A DNA stretch of 15,749 bases from Deltaproteobacteria bacterium (lineage in GTDB: Bacteria; Desulfobacterota; Desulfobacteria; Desulfobacterales; BuS5): the NCBI GenBank assembly GCA_021157555.1, contig JAGGWL010000232.1, positions 1 through 15,749 of the forward strand, given 5' to 3'. Below, in pieces: positions 1 through 6,720 of the stretch. Positions within the stretch are counted from its first letter, which is position 1, and each line of letters opens with the position of its first letter. The notes beneath the pieces are model-generated. The model was given only the letters and a program-made list of their open reading frames with translations. It had not been told where the DNA came from and ran no database searches. A program made the position numbers and the translations under genes.

Positions 1-366
1 ATACTTTTGGAAACTCGTTCAATGATCCGGATAAAATGCTTAATTTTTTATGGGCATATAGTTCAACTTGAGTGTACAACAATTTCCTCCACATTTTTGA
101 GTGGAGTCAAATATATCAGAAGGAAATTATCTTGTCTATCATCTTATGTGTCGCTGTAGCGTTAAAATCAGATTAAGAAAAATTTTTTTACTTTTTAAAG
201 TTTCAGACTTGTTTTTTTGTTTGTAAAGTTTCAGATTAAATGACCTTGGGGCATGGATTAAGGAAAACAGGAATGAGATATTGATATCTTAAATATTAAA
301 TTGTATCAAATATTTTTTTAACAAGCTTCAATAATTTTTAAAAATCTTCTTTATGGCCTTTTTGGC
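1..366. other. Gene-free AT-rich region upstream of hflK
   Basis: I see no convincing gene here on either strand. A short open stretch in frame 3 ends with TGA at 69-71 and could be the last 22 codons of a gene starting left of the window (it would end NFLWAYSST), but I do not recognise it. The sequence is rich in A and T runs. A small hairpin with 6-bp arms (CTCCAC/GTGGAG) lies near 90-110, and a 12-bp direct repeat is listed separately. Confidence 0.5.
196..235. repeat. Short direct repeat, two copies
   Basis: TAAAGTTTCAGA occurs at 196-207 and again at 224-235, start to start 28 bp apart, separated by a T-rich spacer. In this AT-rich intergenic stretch it may be chance or local duplication. 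No function can be assigned. Confidence 0.4.
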
Positions 367-395
367 TTGACTTGAACTATTATGTAACTTATAAA
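367..395 (+). promoter_or_regulatory. Candidate sigma70-type promoter for hflK-hflC
   Basis: TTGACT at 367-372 and TATAAA at 390-395 are separated by exactly 17 bp, each one base from the sigma70 consensus. Transcription would begin near 402, giving a leader of about 85 nt before the hflK start at 487. That leader contains the inverted repeat at 441-461. Nothing else upstream matches as well. Confidence 0.55.
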
Positions 396-440
396 AAATA
401 ATAATTATTTTGGGCAACTTTAATTTTTTCTATCATTTTA

Positions 441-461
441 GGAACGGGCATTACCCGTTCC
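441..461 (+). repeat. Inverted repeat in the hflK leader
   Basis: GGAACGGG and CCCGTTCC form perfect 8-bp arms around a 5-nt loop. The following bases are only weakly T-rich, so this is not a strong intrinsic terminator. It could be a leader hairpin for hflKC or the minimal remnant of a repeat, because the arm equals the first eight bases of the larger REP-like palindrome at 12914-12974. Confidence 0.55.
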
Positions 462-486
462 TTATTACAATTAAGGAACCTTTTTT

Positions 487-1524
487 ATGAACTGGGACTG
501 GGATAAACTAAAAGAACAGCAGCAGCACAGTAGTGGCAGGCCGCCGCAAATGGATGAGATGATCGGTAAGTTAAGGAATTTCAAATTCCCTGGTGGTCCG
601 ATTCTTATAATTGTTATTCTGGTACTCTTTCTGGCATCTTCGACCTTTTATACTGTAGGAGTCGATGAGGTAGGCGTGGTGCAAAGATTCGGAAAGTATG
701 TCCGAACCAAGCAGCCAGGCCTTAATTTTAAACTGCCGATTGGATTAGAAAAGGTTACAAAGGTCAAGGTAAAGCGCGTTTACAAGGAAGAATTCGGATT
801 TACCGGCGAAAGGGGTAATACAAGAAATACTTTTGCTTCGGGCCGCGATGATTTAAATGTTTCCCTGATGCTTACAGGAGATTTAAATGTGGCGCTGGTA
901 CCATGGATTGTTCAGTATCGTATCAAGGATCCGCGTGATTATCTTTTTAAAATCAGGAATCCCAGAAAACTCCTGATTGATATGTCCGAAGCTGCGATGC
1001 GGCTGGTGGTTGGTGACAGGAGTATTAACGAGGTTATCAGCAAACGTGAAGAGATTGCGATTGAAGCCCGTGAGGCGCTTCAAAAAGAACTTGATATGGC
1101 TGAAACCGGCATACATATTGTAACAATAGAAATGAAAAAGACCAATGTACCCGGACCGGTGCAGGCCTCTTTTAATGAGGTAAACCAGGCTGTACAGGAA
1201 AAGGAGAAAATGGTTTATCAGGCCAAGGAGGATTATAATAAGGCCATACCGGCTTCTAGGGGAGAGGCGGAACGGACAATCAAGGCTGCTGAAGGGTATG
1301 CCTTGGACAGGGTAAACCGTGCTCAGGGTGATGCCTCCAGGTTTGAATCAATTTATAAAGAATATGTCGAAGCGAAGGATATTACCAAAAGGCGTTTATA
1401 TCTTGAAACCATGAAAGATCTATTTCCCAGGCTTGGTCAAAAATATATTCTGGATGCGGATCAGAAAAATCTTCTACCTTTACTTAATCTTGGTATAAAA
1501 AATGGTGTTAAAAATGAAAATTAA
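487..1524 (+). CDS. hflK: HflK, SPFH-domain membrane protease regulator
   Basis: The 345-residue protein matches the HflK family of SPFH (stomatin/prohibitin/flotillin/HflKC) proteins. A short polar N-terminus (residues 1-37) precedes one membrane segment (about 38-57, GPILIIVILVLFLASSTFYT). The SPFH domain follows, opening with VGVDEVGVVQRFGKYV and PGLNFKLP. A charged helical region (about 210-310) contains the alanine/glutamate-rich stretch with EAERTIKAAEGYA. In known systems HflK and HflC form a large membrane assembly around the AAA protease FtsH and modulate its activity; ftsH is not in this window. AAGGA at 473-477 lies 9 nt before ATG 487. The gene overlaps hflC by 11 nt, so translational coupling is likely. 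The N-terminus lacks the long Gly-rich stretch of the enterobacterial protein. Confidence 0.93.
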   Translation: MNWDWDKLKEQQQHSSGRPPQMDEMIGKLRNFKFPGGPILIIVILVLFLASSTFYTVGVDEVGVVQRFGKYVRTKQPGLNFKLPIGLEKVTKVKVKRVYKEEFGFTGERGNTRNTFASGRDDLNVSLMLTGDLNVALVPWIVQYRIKDPRDYLFKIRNPRKLLIDMSEAAMRLVVGDRSINEVISKREEIAIEAREALQKELDMAETGIHIVTIEMKKTNVPGPVQASFNEVNQAVQEKEKMVYQAKEDYNKAIPASRGEAERTIKAAEGYALDRVNRAQGDASRFESIYKEYVEAKDITKRRLYLETMKDLFPRLGQKYILDADQKNLLPLLNLGIKNGVKNEN

Positions 1525-2458
1525 GAATATTATAATAATTGTCTGCATTGTAGTGTTTGTTTTGGCTTTTGCCTCAGCCTATACCGTCAGTGAGATAGAG
1601 CAGGTAGTCATAACTCAGTTTGGAGAGCTAAAAGGTGAGACTGTTGATGATCCGGGGCTCCATTTCAAGATTCCGATTATTCAGCAGGCCAATTATTTTC
1701 CTAAAAATCTTCTTGAATGGGATGGTGACCCCGGACAAATTCCTACTCTGGATAAAACATATATCTGGGTCGATACTTTTGCCAGGTGGAAAATTACAGA
1801 TCCTGTAAAATTTTTTCAGACTGTCAATAATACCGTGATTGCGCTTGGCCGTTTGGATGATATTATAGATCCGGCTGTGAGGAATTTTATTACTTCCTAC
1901 AGTTTAATTGAGACTGTGCGAACAAGTAACCGCAAGCTTGATACCATGGATGAGATAGAATTGGAAGATACGCAAAAAGATCAGACTGCCATGTTTAACA
2001 TTACAACCGGCAGGGAAAAAATAACACGGGGAATACTTGAACAGGCCAGACCCAAGCTGGAAAAATTTGGTATAGAACTTGTGGATGTTCAGATTAAACG
2101 GATTAATTATGTTGAACAGGTTAGAACGTCTGTTTATGAAAGAATGATCGCTGAGCGGAACCAGATAGCAGAAAAGTTTCGTTCCGAGGGACAGGGAGAA
2201 GCACGGAAAATTTTTGGAGAAAAAGAGAGAGATTTAAAAAAGATAACATCAGAAGCATATAAGTCTGCTCAGGAGATAAAAGGAAAAGCTGATGCCAGAG
2301 CTGTAAAAATATACGCCAGTGCGTATTCTCTTGATCCGGAATTTTATTCTTTTACCAAGACCCTTGAGATCTATAATCTGGCGTTGGATAAGAATAGTTC
2401 GGTTATACTTTCTACAAATTCAGAGTTTTTTAAATATTTAAAAGGATATGATAAATAG
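1514..2458 (+). CDS. hflC: HflC, SPFH-domain membrane protease regulator
   Basis: With the start at ATG 1514 the protein has 314 residues and begins MKIKNIIIIVCIVVFVLAFA, a single N-terminal membrane anchor as in other HflC proteins. Starts at 1502 or 1505 would only add a few residues (MVLK), and none of the three has a clear ribosome binding site, as expected for a coupled overlapping gene. The SPFH domain follows (VSEIEQVVITQFGELKG, then DPGLHFKIP), then a coiled-coil-prone charged region (ERMIAERNQIAEKFRSEGQG). The C-terminus has FFKYLKGYDK, typical of the family. It should act with the adjacent HflK as the FtsH-regulating complex on the periplasmic face of the inner membrane. Confidence 0.92.
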   Translation: MKIKNIIIIVCIVVFVLAFASAYTVSEIEQVVITQFGELKGETVDDPGLHFKIPIIQQANYFPKNLLEWDGDPGQIPTLDKTYIWVDTFARWKITDPVKFFQTVNNTVIALGRLDDIIDPAVRNFITSYSLIETVRTSNRKLDTMDEIELEDTQKDQTAMFNITTGREKITRGILEQARPKLEKFGIELVDVQIKRINYVEQVRTSVYERMIAERNQIAEKFRSEGQGEARKIFGEKERDLKKITSEAYKSAQEIKGKADARAVKIYASAYSLDPEFYSFTKTLEIYNLALDKNSSVILSTNSEFFKYLKGYDK

Positions 2459-2514
2459 TATAATAGTTCTACGACTGCTACGCATTACAATTATTTGTGA
2501 TGAATTTATATGCG

Positions 2515-2539
2515 AAGGGCGAGCATAAGGTTCGCCCTT
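2515..2539 (+). terminator. Hairpin downstream of hflC, possible terminator or repeat
   Basis: AAGGGCGA at 2515-2522 pairs with TCGCCCTT at 2532-2539 around a 9-nt loop, about 57 nt after the hflC stop. It is the first stable hairpin after the operon, but no T-run follows it, so it may be a palindromic repeat rather than an intrinsic terminator. Confidence 0.4.
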
Positions 2540-2569
2540 ACACAATTTTATATGAAAGTGCCTAAAGTG

Positions 2570-2597
2570 GTAGAGACAAGGCATGCCTTGTCTCTAC
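2570..2597. repeat. Perfect 28-bp palindrome
   Basis: The sequence is a perfect palindrome centred between 2583 and 2584, with GCATGC at the core and GTAGAGACAAG as the outer left arm. A perfect palindrome of this length without a spacer is very unlikely by chance. It lies between hflC and the bS22-like gene with other palindromes. It resembles the interspersed palindromic repeats of many environmental genomes, but copy number cannot be judged here. Confidence 0.75.
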
Positions 2598-2706
2598 GAT
2601 CAACTTGTGCACACAATTAATATTGTCCTATTAAAGGTAAAGATATCTTTCATGTTTTGTTGTGCTCGACAGGGCATGCTGATTATAAAAAAAAGAGACG
2701 TTTTTT

Positions 2707-2832
2707 TTAAAACAGCGTGTAAGCGTTTACCCGTGCCTCAGGTACACACGTTCAGGAGCGAGTGACATAGTAAACCTATGTCGCTTGGCCTGAACGTGTG
2801 CAGATGGGGTACTGGTGAACGCTTAAAACAGC
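2707..2832. repeat. MITE-like imperfect palindrome flanked by a 10-bp direct repeat
   Basis: Nested arms pair as follows: 2720-2731 with 2814-2825 (11 of 12), 2745-2756 (CACACGTTCAGG) with 2789-2800 (12 of 12), and 2764-2770 (GACATAG) with 2776-2782 (7 of 7) around a 5-nt loop. The fold therefore spans about 106 bp. TTAAAACAGC occurs at 2707-2716 and again at 2823-2832, directly flanking the structure like a target-site duplication, although the last three bases of the outer arm fall inside the right copy. No transposase is encoded. It may also end transcription of the minus-strand bS22-like gene at 2855. Confidence 0.6.
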
Positions 2833-2854
2833 AGAAAGAATTCCAGGATTTTAA

Positions 2855-2953
2855 TTACTTGCCTTTTCTTCTTTGGTGGCGTGTACGTGCCAGAAGTTTT
2901 CTGTGCTTATGCTTGCGCATTTTTTTTTTTCGTTTTTTTATGACGCTGCTCAA
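2855..2953 (-). CDS. Small ribosomal protein bS22 / mS38 (AURKAIP1/COX24-domain) family
   Basis: This 32-residue, very basic protein reads MSSVIKKRKKKMRK, then HKHRKLLARTRHQRRKGK. The order SVIKKR-K-x-M-x-KHKHRKLL-RTR-x-QRRK matches the AURKAIP1/COX24-domain family, which includes mycobacterial bS22 and mitochondrial mS38, components of the small ribosomal subunit near the decoding region. The start is TTG at 2953-2951, preceded by a strong ribosome binding site (GGAGGTGA, plus-strand 2958-2965) with 4 nt between. No ATG serves the N-terminal SSVIKK motif; the internal ATG would remove it. A TTGACA on the same strand (plus-strand 3029-3034) may be its -35 box, but no good -10 sits at the right distance. 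It is transcribed divergently from the gene at 3039. Confidence 0.88.
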   Translation of the reverse strand: MSSVIKKRKKKMRKHKHRKLLARTRHQRRKGK

Positions 2954-3038
2954 TCAATCACCTCCAATCATATTTGAAATATATAAAACAAATTGTTATC
3001 ATTATTAATTACTGTTTGTTTATATTTTTGTCAATGCT

Positions 3039-3575
3039 ATGCTGAAAAAATTTAGTTCAGAAAATATACTTCTTGTTAATGATGCTGCTGCTATGGCTGA
3101 AGAACTTGTCAGCAATTTCTATAAAATGTCGGAAAGCCAGTGGCTCAGCCGGCGTTACGATATTAAAACCTTAACAGATCTTAAACCGTATGAAATAGTT
3201 CATGGACCTTTTGCGCAGGTTATACGATTTAAAGGACAGGGTAATAATAGACTGCTTGGATCATCAATATACGATTTTTATAAAATTTGTATACAGGATC
3301 ATGCTATTATAAAAACTTTAAAAAAATCTTTAAATATAAAGCTTTTCCCGTTTGTTCTTTATATTATAACCCATGAACTTATACACATAGTGCGTTTTAG
3401 TAAATTTCTTCAGAGCTTTGACGCCTCACCTGCCGAAAAGATGGCTGAAGAAATCAGGGTTCATGAAAAAACCAGTGATATCCTTGGCAGGGTGCGGGCG
3501 TCAGGCATTAATGACGTATTGAAGTTTTATAAAAAATGGTCTGAACCTGTTGAAAAAATGCAGGATCTTTCTTAA
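3039..3575 (+). CDS. Unknown protein with HExxH metalloprotease-like motif
   Basis: I do not recognise a named family for this 178-residue protein. It has no signal peptide or clear membrane helix. A hydrophobic segment (FPFVLYIITHELIHIVRF, residues 103-120) carries an HExxH motif (H112-E113-L-I-H116). Glutamates follow 21-22 residues later (E137, E138 in AEEIRVHE), a spacing that would suit a gluzincin-type third zinc ligand. This suggests a zinc metallopeptidase or a catalytically inactive relative. No clear ribosome binding site precedes ATG 3039, and the next in-frame ATG at 3093 has none either. The next gene downstream is the FmdB-type zinc ribbon, 130 nt away, then groESL. Function is inferred from the motif alone. 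Confidence 0.75.
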   Translation: MLKKFSSENILLVNDAAAMAEELVSNFYKMSESQWLSRRYDIKTLTDLKPYEIVHGPFAQVIRFKGQGNNRLLGSSIYDFYKICIQDHAIIKTLKKSLNIKLFPFVLYIITHELIHIVRFSKFLQSFDASPAEKMAEEIRVHEKTSDILGRVRASGINDVLKFYKKWSEPVEKMQDLS

Positions 3576-3601
3576 AAATAAATATTTTAAAACAGACCAT
3601 C

Positions 3602-3629
3602 TTGACAACATATAAACACTGACTATCTT
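3602..3629 (+). promoter_or_regulatory. Candidate promoter for the FmdB-type gene
   Basis: A perfect -35 TTGACA at 3602-3607 is followed after 16 bp by TATCTT at 3624-3629 (4 of 6 to consensus). The predicted start near 3636 gives a leader of about 70 nt before ATG 3706. Confidence 0.4.
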
Positions 3630-3705
3630 TAAAATTATTAAAGGGCTCGGAAATAAAAAAATGATTTTTGAATGGGTTCCAAAGCACAGAAGGAGATTTT
3701 AGATT

Positions 3706-3993
3706 ATGCCTCTTTATGAATATGAATGTACAAAATGCGGTAAAATTGAAGAAGTTTTACAGAAATTTTCAGACGCACCCTTGACTCAATGCAAATTTTG
3801 TTCGGGAAACCTTCATAAGCTTGTTTCCCATAGCAGTTTCCATCTTAAAGGAACCGGATGGTATGTTACTGACTATCCAAATAAATCCAAGCATAATTCT
3901 TCCGGAAATTCAGGGAAGAACAAAACAACTTCAAAAACTGAAGCTACTAAATCTACGAAAACTACTGAAAAATCTTCAAATAAAATTAAATAA
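3706..3993 (+). CDS. FmdB-family zinc ribbon protein
   Basis: The N-terminus MPLYEYECTKCGKIEEVLQK is diagnostic for the FmdB/CxxC_CxxC_SSSS regulatory-protein family. Two CxxC pairs, C8/C11 and C29/C32, would bind one zinc, and residues 46-53 (HLKGTGWY) match the conserved end of the domain. The remaining 40 residues are a low-complexity Lys/Ser/Thr tail, probably disordered. Total length (95) is within the family range. The founding member was proposed as a regulator of formamidase/amidase expression, but the true role of most members is unknown. AGGAGA at 3691-3696 is 9 nt before ATG 3706. Confidence 0.88.
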   Translation: MPLYEYECTKCGKIEEVLQKFSDAPLTQCKFCSGNLHKLVSHSSFHLKGTGWYVTDYPNKSKHNSSGNSGKNKTTSKTEATKSTKTTEKSSNKIK

Positions 3994-4132
3994 AAAAAAT
4001 CAGGCATCAGGACAAAATAATTTCCACAAGCAGGCGCACAGAGTTAGAGAAGTTATTTACTTCTCCTTCCTTTACAAACACAGAAGTATGGTTATTTTTT
4101 TGAAAAGATATTTATGTAGCTGAAAAAAATTC

Positions 4133-4138
4133 TATAAT
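4133..4138 (+). promoter_or_regulatory. Possible groESL -10 element
   Basis: A perfect TATAAT at 4133-4138 is the best -10 match in the 253-nt gap before groES. The bases 17 bp upstream do not make a good -35. It would give a leader of about 100 nt. No CIRCE operator and no convincing sigma32 element is visible in this gap. Confidence 0.3.
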
Positions 4139-4246
4139 TATTGTTTGTGATATTTTTTATATTATGGATATGAATATAGCGGTTTTATTCTGAACATAAA
4201 ATTTTAAATAATAAAATTTAATATTCTTAAGAGGAGATTTTGCACA

Positions 4247-4534
4247 ATGAAGCTCAGACCATTAAATGATCGAATTCTGGTGAAACGTGTTGAAGAAGAA
4301 TCCACAACCAAGGGTGGAATTATTATCCCCGATTCTGCCAAGGAAAAACCTGCTGAAGGCAAAGTGGTTTCTGTTGGTAATGGAAAAATGAACGAAGACG
4401 GAAAAAGGATACCTGTTGAAATTAAAGAGGGTGATCGTATTTTGTTCGGAAAATACAGCGGCTCTGAAGTAAAAATAGGTGGCGAAGAGTATCTTATCAT
4501 GCGTGAAGAGGATGTACTTGGAATAATCGAATAA
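4247..4534 (+). CDS. groES: Co-chaperonin GroES (Hsp10)
   Basis: The 95-residue protein opens MKLRPLNDRILVKRVEEE and is full length for GroES. The mobile loop that docks on GroEL is at about residues 18-33, with TTKGGIIIPDSAKEKP; the hydrophobic III tripeptide replaces the commoner IVL. Later landmarks are GKVVSVGNG and GDRILFGKYSGSEVKIGGEEYLIMREEDVLGII. GroES forms a heptameric lid on GroEL in the cytoplasm and helps proteins fold with ATP. GAGGAG at 4231-4236 is 10 nt before the start. It lies 39 nt upstream of groEL in the standard operon order. Confidence 0.97.
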   Translation: MKLRPLNDRILVKRVEEESTTKGGIIIPDSAKEKPAEGKVVSVGNGKMNEDGKRIPVEIKEGDRILFGKYSGSEVKIGGEEYLIMREEDVLGIIE

Positions 4535-4573
4535 TAAATCAATCAAAAAATATATTGTGGAGGATCGAACAAG

Positions 4574-6217
4574 ATGGCTAAAGAGATCAAATATGATGTT
4601 AAAGCCCGTGAAGCCATGCTTAAGGGTGTTGAAACATTAGCAGATGCAGTTGTTGTAACCCTAGGCCCCAAGGGAAGAAATGTTGTTTTGGATAAATCAT
4701 GGGGTTCACCCACAGTTACCAAAGATGGAGTAACTGTTGCCAAGGAGATCGAACTTGAAGACAAGTTTGAAAACATGGGCGCTCAGATGGTAAAGGAAGT
4801 AGCCAGCAAGACCAGTGATATGGCCGGCGACGGAACTACCACAGCAACATTACTTGCCAAGGCTATCTATAAAGAAGGGCAGAAGCTTATTGTGGCTGGT
4901 AATAATCCGATGGACATTAAGCGCGGCATAGATAAGGCTATTGAAGTTGCTATTAAAGAACTTCAGAAGATCAGCAAGCCTACCAAAGATCAGCGTGAAA
5001 TTGCACAGGTTGGAACCATATCAGCTAACACTGATGAAACAATCGGCAATATAATTGCCGAAGCCATGGACAAGGTCGGCAAGGAAGGCGTTATTACTGT
5101 AGAAGAGGCCAAGAGTATGGATACGACTCTTGAGGTTGTTGAAGGTATGCAGTTTGATCGCGGCTATCTTTCTCCTTATTTTGTAACGGATTCTGAAAAA
5201 ATGATCGCATCTCTCGAAGATCCTTATATACTGATCAACGAGAAGAAAATCAGCAATATGAAGGATCTTCTTCCTATTCTGGAGCAGATCGCCAAGATGG
5301 GCAAGCCTCTTGTTATTATGGCTGAAGATGTTGATGGTGAGGCTCTTGCAACTCTCGTTGTCAATAAACTTCGGGGTACACTTAATGTTGCGGCTGTAAA
5401 AGCTCCGGGATTTGGTGACAGAAGAAAGGCAATGCTTGAAGATATTGCCATTCTTACCGGCGGGCAGGTTGTATCTGAAGATTTGGGAATTAAGCTTGAA
5501 AATCTTACTATTGATGATCTTGGTTCTGCAAAGCGTATTACCATGGATAAGGATAATACAACAGTAATTGACGGTGCAGGATCACGAGCATCTCTTGAAG
5601 GGCGTGTAAAACAGATTCGTGCTCAGATAGAAGAGACCACATCCGATTACGATCGTGAAAAACTTCAGGAACGTCTTGCCAAGCTGATCGGCGGCGTGGC
5701 AGTTATCAATGTCGGCGCAGCAACAGAGACAGAGATGAAAGAAAAGAAGGCTCGTGTAGAAGATGCTCTTAATGCTACCCGTGCAGCTGTTGAAGAGGGT
5801 ATTGTTCCAGGTGGCGGTGTTGCTCTGGTTCGCTGCATTGATGCTCTTGGCAAAATTGAAATCAAGGCAAGCCAGAAAATGGGTGTCAAGGTTGTGATGC
5901 GTGCCATTGAAGAGCCTTTAAGACAGATTGTTAACAATGCCGGACTGGAAGGTTCTGTTGTAATTGATAAGGTAAAATCGCATGAAGGCGCTTTTGGTTA
6001 TAATGCTGCTACAGATACATATGAGGACTTGATTGAGGCGGGAGTAATTGATCCTACCAAAGTTGTCCGTTTTGCTCTGCAAAATGCCGGAAGTGTAGCT
6101 TCTCTTATGCTGACCACAGAGGCCATGATTGCTGACCTGCCTGAAGAAAAAGGCGCGGCCGGTCCTATGATGCCTCCAGGCGGCGGCGGAATGGGCGGAA
6201 TGGGCGGAATGATGTAA
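4574..6217 (+). CDS. groEL: Chaperonin GroEL (Hsp60)
   Basis: The 547-residue protein matches GroEL over its whole length. The nucleotide site shows TLGPKGRNV (29-37), TKDGVTV with D51, and GDGTTTATLLA with D86. The apical domain has VVEGMQFDRGYLSPYFVTD, and the C-terminal equatorial part has EEGIVPGGGVAL. It ends in the Gly/Met-rich tail GGMGGMGGMM found in bacterial GroEL. It folds substrate proteins inside a double heptameric ring with GroES. A strong ribosome binding site (GTGGAGGAT, 4558-4566) precedes ATG 4574. The gene is followed by a strong intrinsic terminator, so groES-groEL is a closed unit on its downstream side. Confidence 0.98.
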   Translation: MAKEIKYDVKAREAMLKGVETLADAVVVTLGPKGRNVVLDKSWGSPTVTKDGVTVAKEIELEDKFENMGAQMVKEVASKTSDMAGDGTTTATLLAKAIYKEGQKLIVAGNNPMDIKRGIDKAIEVAIKELQKISKPTKDQREIAQVGTISANTDETIGNIIAEAMDKVGKEGVITVEEAKSMDTTLEVVEGMQFDRGYLSPYFVTDSEKMIASLEDPYILINEKKISNMKDLLPILEQIAKMGKPLVIMAEDVDGEALATLVVNKLRGTLNVAAVKAPGFGDRRKAMLEDIAILTGGQVVSEDLGIKLENLTIDDLGSAKRITMDKDNTTVIDGAGSRASLEGRVKQIRAQIEETTSDYDREKLQERLAKLIGGVAVINVGAATETEMKEKKARVEDALNATRAAVEEGIVPGGGVALVRCIDALGKIEIKASQKMGVKVVMRAIEEPLRQIVNNAGLEGSVVIDKVKSHEGAFGYNAATDTYEDLIEAGVIDPTKVVRFALQNAGSVASLMLTTEAMIADLPEEKGAAGPMMPPGGGGMGGMGGMM

Positions 6218-6252
6218 AACCGTTCTTCTGAAAAGCCATTATCTGAATTAAT

Positions 6253-6294
6253 AAAAAAGCCCTTATGTTTTTTTAAAGACATAAGGGCTTTTTT
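6253..6294 (+). terminator. Intrinsic terminator of groESL
   Basis: A perfect 16-bp stem (6253-6268 with 6279-6294, core GCCCTTATGT/ACATAAGGGC) encloses a 10-nt loop, and the 3' arm ends in a run of six T. The A-run on the 5' arm means it could work in both directions. It begins 35 nt after the groEL stop. Confidence 0.92.
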
Positions 6295-6321
6295 ATTGGA
6301 AACGAGATAAATAATAAACCA

Positions 6322-6348
6322 TTTTTATATGCATCTTGCATATAAAAA
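6322..6348. repeat. AT-rich perfect inverted repeat before the 6371 gene
   Basis: TTTTTATATGCA (6322-6333) and TGCATATAAAAA (6337-6348) are perfect 12-bp arms around a 3-nt loop (TCT). It lies 22 nt before ATG 6371. It could be an operator or an mRNA hairpin controlling the small gene and RNase J; no T-run supports a terminator. Confidence 0.55.
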
Positions 6349-6370
6349 ATAACTATGGTAGATTTTTTTT

Positions 6371-6703
6371 ATGAAACAGTATAGAATTGATGAATTCAGA
6401 TTAGCTGAATATCCTAAAATCAAAAAATATTTTGATGATAATTTTAGTTTTTCAGATCTTGGTGGTCTTTACTGGATACCACTTGATGATAATTTGTTAA
6501 CTGATGTTCAGGCTGCGCATGCAGAATGTCAGCCTTTCTTTTTTGCGGTAGAACTCGAAGAGACTTCTATCTCATTTGAACTGCTGGTACGGACTAAATC
6601 CAGAATAAGATGCGACTGCATCGGATATGCAACCGAGGCACAGCGTAACTGGCTTGTCCGGCTTGCAGATTCGATATTCAATAAACTTGATATCATTGTT
6701 TGA
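6371..6703 (+). CDS. Small unknown protein coupled to RNase J
   Basis: I do not recognise this 110-residue protein. It has no membrane segment or signal peptide and is acidic in its first half (YFDDNFSFSDLGGLYWIPLDD). Cysteines occur in HAECQPFFF and RCDCIGYA. The predicted mix of strand and helix ending in EAQRNWLVRLADSIFNKLDI suggests a compact cytoplasmic domain. Its stop lies only 17 nt before the preferred ATG of the RNase J gene (6721) and overlaps a possible upstream TTG start at 6700, so the two are almost certainly co-transcribed. The coupling hints at an RNA-related role, but this is inference. No strong ribosome binding site precedes ATG 6371. Confidence 0.8.
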   Translation: MKQYRIDEFRLAEYPKIKKYFDDNFSFSDLGGLYWIPLDDNLLTDVQAAHAECQPFFFAVELEETSISFELLVRTKSRIRCDCIGYATEAQRNWLVRLADSIFNKLDIIV

Positions 6704-6720
6704 AAGAATATAAAAATATT

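Noticed and set aside
196..235. Possible CRISPR array from the two 12-bp direct repeats
   Set aside because: Only two short copies 28 bp apart, no further units and no cas genes.
2583..2765. Plus-strand open frame of 60 codons
   Set aside because: It starts inside the perfect palindrome and runs into the MITE-like repeat; composition is not protein-like and no ribosome binding site is present.
2778..3008. Plus-strand open frame of 76 codons
   Set aside because: It is antisense to the bS22-like gene, starts inside a palindrome, has no ribosome binding site and gives a Phe/Arg-rich translation typical of the reverse of Lys/Arg codons.
3821..4123. Plus-strand frame overlapping the FmdB-type gene
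   Set aside because: It is a +1 shadow of the zinc-ribbon gene continuing into AT-rich DNA, with no ribosome binding site or family match.
5224..5937. Long minus-strand frames opposite groEL
   Set aside because: They are shadows of the highly biased groEL reading frame and match no family.
6700..6720. TTG start for RNase J
   Set aside because: The family normally begins MLKIIPLGGLGE-like, which corresponds to ATG 6721.
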